In this document: positions 52,603 through 60,376 of the stretch, piece after piece
Position numbering within the stretch: position 1 is the stretch's first letter
Layout of the letters: every line of letters begins with the position of its first letter
From: Litorivicinus lipolyticus
GTDB lineage: Bacteria; Pseudomonadota; Gammaproteobacteria; Pseudomonadales; Litorivicinaceae
Length of the DNA stretch: 64,000 nt
Direction of reading: 5' to 3'
NCBI RefSeq assembly: GCF_009650135.1
Contig: NZ_CP045871.1
Span: 186,001-250,000, forward strand
The notes under the pieces: generated by a model
The model's database searches: none
What the model was told of the DNA's origin: nothing
Seen by the model: the letters and a program-made list of their open reading frames with translations, nothing else
Program-made: the position numbers and the translations under genes

Positions 52603-53065
52603 TCCAGTCCTAGCACTAGCCTTGTCGTTTCTCGCACACGCAGGCGACGTTGAGGATGCAAAAAATATGATGGAACGCGGCGAGTATGCGGCCGCGTTTG
52701 TGCAGCTGTATCCCATGGCCCAAACTGGCAATGCTGACGCCGAAGAATTGATCGGCAGCATGTATGCCTTGGGGCTGGGGGTCGAACGCGACGATATTCG
52801 CGCGTTTGAATGGTATTTGCGTGCCAGTATGCGCGGCCATGCGGGCGCCCAAAGCGGCATCGGGTGGTATTACGAAGTCGGCCGAGGCCTGACCGGTATT
52901 GACTTGGTTCGTGGCTATGCCTGGTACACCATTTCCGCCATTGGGGGCGATCCGGATGCGGCAATTAGCCAAGAAGAAATTGTTAAAAAAATGAGCCCGG
53001 CTCAAATTGAGCAGTCCCAGAAGCTGGTCAAAGACTATCGGGCTCATCTGTTTCCTTTCGAATAA
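52592..53065 (+). CDS. Secreted Sel1-repeat protein
   Basis: The 157-residue product has a signal peptide (MRFIPVLALALSFLAHA) and Sel1/TPR-like repeats, visible as AEELIGSMYALGLGVERDD, AFEWYLRASMRGHAGAQ and GIGWYYEVGRG. Sel1 repeats mediate protein contacts. The ATG at 52592 has an AAAGGGG ribosome binding site. The first codons overlap the first codons of the divergent cytochrome peroxidase gene by 11 bp. Confidence 0.85.
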   Translation: MRFIPVLALALSFLAHAGDVEDAKNMMERGEYAAAFVQLYPMAQTGNADAEELIGSMYALGLGVERDDIRAFEWYLRASMRGHAGAQSGIGWYYEVGRGLTGIDLVRGYAWYTISAIGGDPDAAISQEEIVKKMSPAQIEQSQKLVKDYRAHLFPFE

Positions 53066-53069
53066 CCCA

Positions 53070-53087
53070 GGCCGCCCGAGGGCGGCC
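53070..53087. terminator. Hairpin between convergent genes, possible weak terminator
   Basis: GGCCGCCC and GGGCGGCC form a perfect inverted repeat with a 2-base centre, realistically a 7-bp stem with a 4-base loop. It occupies the 30-bp gap between the Sel1 stop and the TRAP SBP stop. There is no T run on either strand. Confidence 0.45.
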
Positions 53088-53095
53088 CGGTCGCC

Positions 53096-54160
53096 TTACA
53101 TCAAGTCGCGCGCGTACTCGGCGTCAAACTTAGCTTCGGCGTCTTTGGAGGCCTTTTGGAAGGCATTGAAGAAACGCTCGCCCTCGCGCACGTTGCCTTT
53201 GAACCAGTCATAAACCGGTGCCGCGGCCGCTGCTAACTGCGCTTTTTCAGACGGAGTGGGCACGTACAGTTCGCCGCCGATTTCCTTGAACTCCTGGTAG
53301 GCCTGGATCGACTTACGCTTGGGGCTGGCGAAGGTCGCCTGCTGCAGTGCGGCAAAGCCATCGACCATGACCCGGCGCAGGTCAGTCGGCATGTTCATGA
53401 ACACTTCGTTGTTCATCATCCACAGCGCTGCCATGTAGGCGTGGCCGTCCAGCGTCACGTACTTCAAGCCGGCTTCGGGGAATTTCATGCCCATGATGTC
53501 GGTGATGCCGTTTTTAGAGCCCTCGACCACACCGGTCTGGAAGCTAGAGAACAGCTCAGGCCAGGGGATCGGAGTCGGGCTGGCGCCCAAGGCCTTGACC
53601 AGTTCCTGGGGCAAGTCCGCAACGACGGTGCGAATTTTCAGGCCTTCAAAGTCAGCCGGTGTACGCAGGGTGCGCTTGGTGTTAGCAAAGTTACGCCAGC
53701 CGCCGGTGTTGCCCACGGTCATCAAGCGCACCACGTTGTCCGAATCCGACAGCATTTGGCTACGCAGGTCGGCCACAAAGGGGCCGCTTAAGACGTCTTC
53801 GGCGACACGGTCGTTGGACATGACGTAGGGCAAATCAAACATTTGCACGTACGGGAAGGTCGATGCGACACCGCCGGACGTTGACACGTAAATGTCGACA
53901 CTGCCGTCCTCGATTGCCTGTAGGCACTCGGTGCCGTTCGCGCACAGCTGGGTGCCGATAAACAAATCCACTTTAATGGCGCCGTTGCTGGCCGCTTCGA
54001 CGTAGTCCTTAAAGACCACCAGGCCGTCATAGTCTTCGTCGTTTTCGTTGGAGTTGGCGACCGCGCGCAGGTTGAAATCCGCCGCGCTGGCCACGCCCGC
54101 CACCGCAATGCTGGCGCCGATCAGGGCCGCGGTGATTAGGTTTTTCGACTGTTTAAACAT
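53096..54160 (-). CDS. TRAP transporter substrate-binding protein of the sulfonate-type cluster (DctP type)
   Basis: The 354-residue product has a signal peptide (NLITAALIGASIAVAGVASA) and a DctP fold, with DGLVVFKDYVEAASNGAIKV, EDGSVDIYVSTSGG, DFEGLKIRT and the conserved region WPELFSSFQTGVVEGSKNG. It is encoded after the QM permease genes of the same transporter. Cluster context suggests a sulfosugar such as sulfoquinovose or its glycosides; this is inference. The ATG at 54160 with GAGG upstream is preferred to upstream in-frame starts. Confidence 0.88.
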   Translation of the reverse strand: MFKQSKNLITAALIGASIAVAGVASAADFNLRAVANSNENDEDYDGLVVFKDYVEAASNGAIKVDLFIGTQLCANGTECLQAIEDGSVDIYVSTSGGVASTFPYVQMFDLPYVMSNDRVAEDVLSGPFVADLRSQMLSDSDNVVRLMTVGNTGGWRNFANTKRTLRTPADFEGLKIRTVVADLPQELVKALGASPTPIPWPELFSSFQTGVVEGSKNGITDIMGMKFPEAGLKYVTLDGHAYMAALWMMNNEVFMNMPTDLRRVMVDGFAALQQATFASPKRKSIQAYQEFKEIGGELYVPTPSEKAQLAAAAAPVYDWFKGNVREGERFFNAFQKASKDAEAKFDAEYARDLM

Positions 54161-54213
54161 GTTGAACCTCATTTTTGTTATTGATACATCGTGCGGAATT
54201 CCCGCCTTCCAGG

Positions 54214-55503
54214 TCAAGTCACCAGACCTAACCACCTCGGAACTGTTAACGAAATTGCCGGGACAAAGGTGATCAACAAGATCACCAGTATTTCGACCGC
54301 CAAAAACGGCAAGATCGCACGGCTAATCGTTTCAACCTTTTCGCCGGACACGGAGCTTGCGACAAATAGCACCAAGCCCATCGGCGGTGTCGCCAACCCG
54401 ACCGTCAAGTTGACGCTCATGATCATGGCGAAGTGCACGGGATCGACGCCCATGTCGATAAATACCGGCCCTAAAATTGGGCCCAAAATAATAATCGCCG
54501 GGCCCGCGTCCAAAAACATCCCGACAATGAACAACAGAATATTGATCAGGAACAACAGCACGTAGCTGGACGACGACAGCGCCAACACCCAAGTCGCCAA
54601 ATCTTCGGCCACATGCGATAGGCTGACCACGGTCTTAAAGGCAATCGCCGCGCCGACCAATAACAGCACCACGGCGCTGGCCATGGCCGCCTTGTTAAAG
54701 ATTTCCGGCAGCTCCTTAAAGGTCAAGGTGCGGGTCACAAATAGGCTCAGTACCAAGGCGTAGGCCACGGCCACGGCGCTGGCTTCGGTGGGGGTGAAAA
54801 TGCCGCCCAAGATACCGCCTAAAATGATCACCGGGGTCAGCAGTGGCAAGAACGCGGATTTAGCGGCGCCGCCGCGTTGACGCCAGCTCGCCCGTTCGCT
54901 GGCGACTGGGAAATCGTAGCGCTTGGCCATGACGCTGGTAATTGCCATCAGTGCGCCACCGACCAAAATGCCCGGCACGATGCCGGCGGCAAACAAGGCC
55001 GCCACCGACACTTCCATGGTGTAGGCATAGATAATCATGATGCCGCTGGGGGGGATAATCGGGCCGATAACGGAGCTGGCGGCGGTAATGGCGGCGGCGA
55101 ACTTGCGCGAATAACCGTTCTTTTCCATCGCCGGTATCAGCATCGAGCCCAGCGCGCTGGTATCGGCCACGGCGCTGCCTGATAGGCCGGCAAACAGCAT
55201 GGAGCTGAAAATGTTGACGTGGGCCAGGCCGCCGCGGATGTGCCCGAGTAAGGATTGACTGAAATTGATCAGCGCCAGCGTGATGCCGCCACGGTTCATC
55301 AATTCCCCGGCCAACATAAAGAACGGGATGGCCATCAACGGAAAGCTATCGATGCCGTTGTAGATGTTACGAAACAGCAGCGGAATGTCCCGGTCCATGT
55401 CCAGCAACAACAGCAGCGAACCCGGTGCCGCCAGCATGGCGAAAAAGACCGGCATGCCGATTAAAATTAGCAGCAAAAACAGCGGTAAAAACCATGTCAG
55501 CAT
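54214..55503 (-). CDS. TRAP transporter large permease (DctM type), second system
   Basis: The 429-residue protein has about twelve hydrophobic helices and DctM signatures, including AIPFFMLAGELMNRGG, MLFAGLSGSAVADTSALGSM, IGPIIPPSGIMII and GLATPPMGLVLF. It overlaps the end of the small permease gene by 7 bp. A 53-bp gap separates it from the SBP gene downstream. It is not closely alike to the first DctM in this window, so the two systems are probably not recent duplicates. Confidence 0.95.
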   Translation of the reverse strand: MLTWFLPLFLLLILIGMPVFFAMLAAPGSLLLLLDMDRDIPLLFRNIYNGIDSFPLMAIPFFMLAGELMNRGGITLALINFSQSLLGHIRGGLAHVNIFSSMLFAGLSGSAVADTSALGSMLIPAMEKNGYSRKFAAAITAASSVIGPIIPPSGIMIIYAYTMEVSVAALFAAGIVPGILVGGALMAITSVMAKRYDFPVASERASWRQRGGAAKSAFLPLLTPVIILGGILGGIFTPTEASAVAVAYALVLSLFVTRTLTFKELPEIFNKAAMASAVVLLLVGAAIAFKTVVSLSHVAEDLATWVLALSSSSYVLLFLINILLFIVGMFLDAGPAIIILGPILGPVFIDMGVDPVHFAMIMSVNLTVGLATPPMGLVLFVASSVSGEKVETISRAILPFLAVEILVILLITFVPAISLTVPRWLGLVT

Positions 55504-56012
55504 GGGGTTTTTCCCGTCAAGGTTAGGCGCAGGTGGCGCAGCGTCAGTTCCAGCATCACCGCCAACATCGAGAAGTAACACACCCCCATGGCCAGGTAGA
55601 TCCATGCCCGGGGCAGGTTAAAGCTGGCGGCGCGGGTACGAAATCCGCGCTGGAAAAAGTCAATCGACAGGTCGCTAAGCAAAAACAAAATCGCACAGCA
55701 AAACAGCATCAACACCAGGTTTAATAGTTGTCCCAGTCGAACGGGCAGCGAATCGGGTAACAGCGTAATGGCGACAAAGTCGCCTTTGCGCAAGGCCGGG
55801 GCCGCGACCAGCGCCATCATCCAAATCATCAGCGCGCGGGCGACTTCTTCGGGCCAGGGCAGGGCGTGGTTGACCACGTAGCGCATGAACACCTGCAACA
55901 AAATGGTGCCCACCATCAGGGACACCAGCACCCATGCGATGTTCAGGCCGAGTCGCCCGAAGGCGTTGTTGAGGTGGTTCAGCGCCTTGAGCGGCGCGTC
56001 AATCCAAAGCAT
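55497..56012 (-). CDS. TRAP transporter small permease (DctQ type), second system
   Basis: The 171-residue protein has four hydrophobic helices and the DctQ-type segment VFMRYVVNHALPWPEEVARALMIW (in part FMRYVVNHALPWPEEVA), together with LRKGDFVAITLL. It follows the flavin reductase gene by 38 bp on the same strand, placing the transporter in the same probable operon as the monooxygenase. Confidence 0.92.
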   Translation of the reverse strand: MLWIDAPLKALNHLNNAFGRLGLNIAWVLVSLMVGTILLQVFMRYVVNHALPWPEEVARALMIWMMALVAAPALRKGDFVAITLLPDSLPVRLGQLLNLVLMLFCCAILFLLSDLSIDFFQRGFRTRAASFNLPRAWIYLAMGVCYFSMLAVMLELTLRHLRLTLTGKTPC

Positions 56013-56050
56013 GTTCCGTCCTGTCGTTATTGTTGTCGGATCGGTGAGGT

Positions 56051-56521
56051 CTACAGGGCGTCCAGTCGTCCTAACTTGCCCTGTCCAAATAAAACCGGTG
56101 GTGCCGATTGATGGGCGAAGTCGTTGACCTGGCCCAGCAAAATGTCGTGATCCCCGGCGCCAATGACCTTGTGCAGGTCACAATCGAACCAGGCCAAGGC
56201 GTTGGTCAGTCGTGCCCGCCCGGACGGCAGCCGAGTTAAATCGACGCCGTTAAAGCGCTCGGCGTGCTCGCCTTTGGTGAATTTCCAGACCAGGTCAGCG
56301 TCGTCCTCGGTCAAGATGTTGACACAATAGCCACCGCCTTCAGTGAAGGCTTCATAGCAGTTCGAGCTGTGCTGAATTGACCATAGCACCAGCGCCGGGT
56401 CTAGCGACACCGACGCGAAGCTGTTGCAGGTTAAGCCAATGTCTTGATCGTTTTGGCGCGCGGTGACGATGGCGACGCCAGTCGCCCATTGCCCGAGGGC
56501 GTCGCGTAATGCTCGGCTCAC
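56051..56521 (-). CDS. Flavin reductase domain protein (probable partner of the adjacent monooxygenase)
   Basis: The 156-residue protein belongs to the flavin reductase-like, FMN-binding split-barrel family, with ALGQWATGVAIVTA, GLTCNSFASVSLDPALVLW and a C-terminal conserved GAGDHDILLGQV. Such enzymes use NAD(P)H to supply reduced FMN to two-component monooxygenases. The GTG at 56521 overlaps the aldo-keto reductase stop (GTGA), which fits co-expression with the monooxygenase two genes upstream. In the sulfo-SMO pathway this role belongs to SmoA. Confidence 0.88.
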   Translation of the reverse strand: MSRALRDALGQWATGVAIVTARQNDQDIGLTCNSFASVSLDPALVLWSIQHSSNCYEAFTEGGGYCVNILTEDDADLVWKFTKGEHAERFNGVDLTRLPSGRARLTNALAWFDCDLHKVIGAGDHDILLGQVNDFAHQSAPPVLFGQGKLGRLDAL

Positions 56522-57420
56522 GGTACTTCCTGGCCGGTGGCCGCTTGGTAAATTTCGAACCATTGCTGGCGGTCGATGCTGACGCGTGTGGCGTCGGACA
56601 GGCGAGCGATGCGCTCGAGGTTGTTGGTGCCCAAAACCGGCAAAATCCCCGCCGGGTGAGCCAGCAACCAAGCCACGGCGACCGCATCAATGCCAACGTT
56701 CGCGTTGTCGGCGATCGGCTGCATCACAGCGCGCAGTTCAAGTGCGCGGGCGCTGTCGCCAAACAAAGCGCCGCCGGCGAGCGGTGACCACGCCATGGGT
56801 TTGATCCCCATCGTTTGGGCTTTGGCAATGTCGCCATTGACGAAGCAATCCACTGCCATCGGGTTAATTTCAATCTGGTTGGTCACCAGCGGGTGGTGCA
56901 TGTGGGCCTGTAACAAATCCAGGTCCCAGGGCTTGAAGTTGCTGACGCCGCAGGCTTTGACTTTGCCGCTGTCGATTAATGAATCCAACGCCCGTCCGGT
57001 CTCGGTGGGGTCCATAAAGGGGTCGGGACGGTGAATCAGCAACAGATCCAAGGCATCAATACCCAGCCGGCTGAGGCTGGTTTCAGCGGACTCAATAACG
57101 TGGACGGCGCTGGTGTCGTAATGTTTGACCCGCCGGTCCGGGTAGTGATCCGATAACAACATGACGTCGCATTTGCTGATGTGCTGGCAGGCGTCCTTGA
57201 GGTCCGGACGCGCTTTCAGGGCGCGGCCAAATAGCGCTTCACAGGCGTAGTCGCCATAGATGTTGGCGTGATCCAGTGTGGTGATGCCTTGTTCCAGGCA
57301 CTTTTCAACCTTGGCAATGACCTGGCCGTCGGACGTGTCGCTGTCGTCGGCTAAGCGCCACATGCCATAAACCAAGCGGCTAAATAGCGGTAAGCTGTCG
57401 TGTAGGGAAACCATTTCCAT
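56518..57420 (-). CDS. Aldo-keto reductase, YdhF/SmoB-like
   Basis: The 300-residue protein is a TIM-barrel aldo-keto reductase. Its catalytic tetrad is visible as Asp and Tyr in TTLDHANIYGDY, Lys in HISKCDV and His in LLLIHRPDPFMD. FSRLVYGMWRL and GVSNFKPWDLDLL place it in the YdhF-like group, to which the sulfo-SMO enzyme SmoB (6-oxoglucose reductase) also appears to belong. It would reduce the aldehyde left after monooxygenase desulfonation. Its ATG overlaps the stop of the monooxygenase gene by one base (TAATG). Confidence 0.88.
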   Translation of the reverse strand: MEMVSLHDSLPLFSRLVYGMWRLADDSDTSDGQVIAKVEKCLEQGITTLDHANIYGDYACEALFGRALKARPDLKDACQHISKCDVMLLSDHYPDRRVKHYDTSAVHVIESAETSLSRLGIDALDLLLIHRPDPFMDPTETGRALDSLIDSGKVKACGVSNFKPWDLDLLQAHMHHPLVTNQIEINPMAVDCFVNGDIAKAQTMGIKPMAWSPLAGGALFGDSARALELRAVMQPIADNANVGIDAVAVAWLLAHPAGILPVLGTNNLERIARLSDATRVSIDRQQWFEIYQAATGQEVP

Positions 57421-58577
57421 TAGCGGCGTTCTCCGATGCCTAGCGGCGTCTGTGGGGTGGATGAGGGTACGCGGCCGTACTCTACCGGAAGCGAACAGGT
57501 TTTGAGTTCCGGAAGCACCTTGGTACCGAATATCTCGCATTCTTGCAGGTGTGGATAGCCGCTGAAAATAAATGCCCGGATGCCCATTTTTCGGTAGTTC
57601 TCAATTTTCGATAGGACTTGATCGACGCTGCCGACCAGTGCCGCTCCACAGCCACTGCGGGCGCGGCCGACGCCGGTCCACAGATTCGATTCGGTGTAGC
57701 CCTTGGCATCCGCCAGCATGCGGTTTTGGACCTGTAAGTTGACGCCCATGGTTTTCGCATCCAAGGCGCGTTGCTTGATCATCTCGCCTTGCTCATCGTT
57801 GAGTTGGCTGACCAGGTGATCGGCGTAGTCGCGGGCTTCGGCTTCGGTGTCGCGCACGATCATGTGCACGCGCAATCCGTAGTCCAGCACCCGGCCGTGG
57901 GCCTCGGCACGGGCGTGCACGGCGCGCATGCGATCGGCTAAGTTGGCCTCGATTTCCGGCCACATCAGGTAGACATCGCAGTGGCGGCCGCACAATTCTA
58001 GCGCCGGCGGGCTGTAGCCACCGAAGTACAGCAACGGGCCACCGTTTTGTTGATAGGGGCGGACCGGATCGGTGCTCAAGCCTTTGAGCTGATAGATCTC
58101 GCCGTCGTAGTTAATTTCGTCCTGGGTCCAGGCCTGCTTCAAAATTTCGACCACTTCGTGGCTGCGCTGATAGCGCAACTCGGCGCTGGCGTCTTCGCCT
58201 GGGAAATTTGAGCTGATCACGTTCAGAGTCAGGCGGCCTTTGAGCATGTGATCCAGCGTCGCAACCGTGCGTGCCAACATCGCCGGGTGCAGCTCGCCGC
58301 AACGGATCGCGGCCAACAGGTTGATCTGTTGTGTCAGCGGCGCCATGCCGCTGGCAAAGGTCAGGGTGTCTTGGCCGACTTGGTAGCTGGAGGGGCACAG
58401 GACATTGCGAAAACCCAGCTGATCGGCGCGTTTAACGATGGCGCTGGTGTTTTCCCAGTTTGAGCGAAGCTCTGGATTCGGAACACCGAGCAGGTCATAG
58501 TCATCCGAGCACAGCGGTGCAAACCAGGATACTTCGCTGGCGTCTAACGCTTGGCTTTTGATGGGCACGATCGACAT
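57420..58577 (-). CDS. SsuD/SmoC-like FMNH2-dependent monooxygenase (LLM class)
   Basis: The 385-residue luciferase-like protein has SWFAPLCSDDYDLLG at the N-terminus, SSNFPGEDASAELRYQRS, LLYFGGYSPPALELCGRH and the mobile-loop arginine region GVGRARSGCGAALVGS, all placed as in alkanesulfonate monooxygenase SsuD. Such enzymes cleave the C-S bond of a sulfonate with FMNH2 and O2, releasing sulfite and an aldehyde. The association with a flavin reductase and a SmoB-like reductase suggests SmoC, the sulfoquinovose monooxygenase. Another sulfonate or sulfone substrate remains possible. The start at 58577 has a GGAG ribosome binding site. It is the first gene of its operon. Confidence 0.87.
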   Translation of the reverse strand: MSIVPIKSQALDASEVSWFAPLCSDDYDLLGVPNPELRSNWENTSAIVKRADQLGFRNVLCPSSYQVGQDTLTFASGMAPLTQQINLLAAIRCGELHPAMLARTVATLDHMLKGRLTLNVISSNFPGEDASAELRYQRSHEVVEILKQAWTQDEINYDGEIYQLKGLSTDPVRPYQQNGGPLLYFGGYSPPALELCGRHCDVYLMWPEIEANLADRMRAVHARAEAHGRVLDYGLRVHMIVRDTEAEARDYADHLVSQLNDEQGEMIKQRALDAKTMGVNLQVQNRMLADAKGYTESNLWTGVGRARSGCGAALVGSVDQVLSKIENYRKMGIRAFIFSGYPHLQECEIFGTKVLPELKTCSLPVEYGRVPSSTPQTPLGIGERR

Positions 58578-58604
58578 AGGGCTCTCCGTTATTTCCAGCG
58601 AATG

Positions 58605-58615
58605 TATCAATGATA
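58605..58615. promoter_or_regulatory. Candidate operator of the divergent catabolic cluster
   Basis: TATCAATGATA is a perfect 11-bp palindrome in the 62-bp spacer between the monooxygenase and regulator start codons. Its position would let the adjacent GntR/HutC protein control both arms. No convincing -35/-10 pair could be chosen on either strand. Confidence 0.5.
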
Positions 58616-58639
58616 AATCAATCTGTATAGACTGCCGCC

Positions 58640-59293
58640 ATGAATGAGTTGCCGCTTTACCTCCAAATTGCTGATTACTTGCGCCGTGAATTGGCCGGCG
58701 GCCGCTATCGTGTCGGCCAGAAACTACCCACCGAGGCGGCGTTTGGGCGCGAACTCTGTGTCGCTGTCGGCACGCTGCGAAAATCCTTGCTGGCGCTGGA
58801 AACCGAGGGCTTGCTGGAGCGCCGCCAGGGCAGTGGCACCTATGTCAAAGCGCTGCCGGAGGCTGGCAAGTACCCACTGTTTCACCTCGAATTGAACGGC
58901 GGTGGCGGCGAACCCAGCGGCGAGATACTGGGCTTGAATCTGGCCCCGACCACGCAGCTATCGCCGGCTCAGCACATTCGCCGGCGGCGTCGGCTGGACG
59001 ACACCTGGGTCGCGGTTGAGGACATTTGGGTGCGCACGCCCGACACCTTGCAACTGGACTGGATTACGCCGGCGCTCTACCAGATGTACCGTGAGCGGTT
59101 ACAGCTCTGGGTGGCGCGCGTCGAAGACAAAGTCGGTTTGGCGCCGGTCCCGGCGCACGTCGGTGAGTACATCGAACCGGCGCACGCGGCCTATGTCGAG
59201 CGCTTTGGCTTGGATCACGAAGGTCAATTGATTGAATATTCCCAGACTTGGTTCGACAGCCAGGTGTGTCATTACAACGCTCGTTGGAGCTAG
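58640..59293 (+). CDS. GntR/HutC-family transcriptional regulator
   Basis: The 217-residue protein has an N-terminal GntR winged helix (PLYLQIADYLRRELAGGRY, LPTEAAFGRELCVAVGTLRK) and a C-terminal UTRA effector domain (HIRRRRRLDDTWVAVEDIW, LIEYSQTWFDS). HutC-type regulators usually bind sugars, sugar phosphates or amino acids and repress nearby catabolic genes. It is divergent from the monooxygenase operon and is followed after 15 bp by the Gfo/Idh/MocA gene, so it probably controls both arms and itself. Confidence 0.88.
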   Translation: MNELPLYLQIADYLRRELAGGRYRVGQKLPTEAAFGRELCVAVGTLRKSLLALETEGLLERRQGSGTYVKALPEAGKYPLFHLELNGGGGEPSGEILGLNLAPTTQLSPAQHIRRRRRLDDTWVAVEDIWVRTPDTLQLDWITPALYQMYRERLQLWVARVEDKVGLAPVPAHVGEYIEPAHAAYVERFGLDHEGQLIEYSQTWFDSQVCHYNARWS

Positions 59294-59308
59294 AACAATA
59301 AGAACGCT

Positions 59309-60376
59309 ATGAAACGATACGGATTTATTGGCTGCGGCATGATGGGGCAGGAGCACCTGCGCAATTTGGCGTTGTTGCCAGCGGTCGCGGTGGTTGGGTT
59401 TATCGAACCGGATGACGCCATGGCCGCGGCGACCCAGGGGCTGATCCCAAATGCCCAGCGCGTCGACGATGTCCAGGCGTTGCTGGCCTTGGGCTTGGAT
59501 GCTGCGGTGATCACCAGTCCGAATTACTGTCACGCCAAACAATTACAGCAATTGGCGGCGGCCGACATTGCGGTGTTGGTCGAAAAACCCCTGTGTACCG
59601 ACCCGGCCGACTTGGCGCCGCTGGCCGCGTTGGCCGCGGACAAGCGCTGGTGGGTGGCCATGGAATACCGCTACATGCCGCCGATTCAGGCGCTGATCGA
59701 GCTGTCGCGCGGCGATACGCTGGGCACGATTCATACGCTCAGCATCCGCGAGCATCGGTTCCCGTTTTTGCCCAAGGTCGGCGATTGGAACCGTTTCAAT
59801 CGCAACACCGGCGGGACCTTGGTCGAAAAGTGTTGCCACTTCTTTGACCTGATGCGCCACCTATTGCAGTCCGACCCGGTTCGCGTTTATGCATCCGGCG
59901 CGCAAAGCGTCAACCATCTGGACGAGGTCTACGACGGCCAGACCCCGGACATTTTGGACAACGCCATGGTCGTGGTCGACTTTGCCAGCGGTCAGCGCGC
60001 CAGCCTGGAGCTGTGCATGTTTGCCGAGGGTAGTCGCTACCAAGAAGAAATTTGCCTGGTCGGTTCCAAGGCCAAAGTCGAGGCCCGTGTGCCGGGCCCG
60101 ACACGCTTTTGGAATGCCGAATCCGGCGCGCCGCCGGTGCCGGTGGTCGAACTGAGCCCGCGTAACGCGCCGCCGACCCAGTGGCCGGTGCCGGTTGATC
60201 CGGCGTTGCTGGCGGCCGGGGACCATAACGGCTCGACCTTTTACCAGCACCAAGGCTTTTTGGCGTCACTGGATGGCGCTCCCATCGAAGTCACGGTAGC
60301 CGATGGCGCCTGGGCCGTGCGCATGGGCATGGCGGCTCAGCAAAGCATCCAAACGGGGCGTGCGATCGAACTGTGA
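59309..60376 (+). CDS. Gfo/Idh/MocA-family NAD-dependent protein, candidate sulfoquinovosidase (GH188-like)
   Basis: The 355-residue protein has an N-terminal Rossmann fold (YGFIGCGMMGQEHLRNLA), the family EKPL motif (VLVEKPLCTDPADL) and a C-terminal alpha/beta domain with TGGTLVEKCCHFFDLM. Most relatives are sugar or inositol dehydrogenases. A glycoside hydrolase group with this fold, GH188, contains NAD-dependent sulfoquinovosidases (SqgA) found with SMO-type genes. No GH31 sulfoquinovosidase is seen here, so this gene could fill that role. The assignment rests on context; a dehydrogenase acting on the sugar is the main alternative. It overlaps the YeiH gene as GTGA. Confidence 0.72.
   Translation: MKRYGFIGCGMMGQEHLRNLALLPAVAVVGFIEPDDAMAAATQGLIPNAQRVDDVQALLALGLDAAVITSPNYCHAKQLQQLAAADIAVLVEKPLCTDPADLAPLAALAADKRWWVAMEYRYMPPIQALIELSRGDTLGTIHTLSIREHRFPFLPKVGDWNRFNRNTGGTLVEKCCHFFDLMRHLLQSDPVRVYASGAQSVNHLDEVYDGQTPDILDNAMVVVDFASGQRASLELCMFAEGSRYQEEICLVGSKAKVEARVPGPTRFWNAESGAPPVPVVELSPRNAPPTQWPVPVDPALLAAGDHNGSTFYQHQGFLASLDGAPIEVTVADGAWAVRMGMAAQQSIQTGRAIEL

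Noticed and set aside
53070..53087. Confident bidirectional terminator
   Set aside because: The stem is strong but neither strand has a following T run, so only a low-confidence call was kept.
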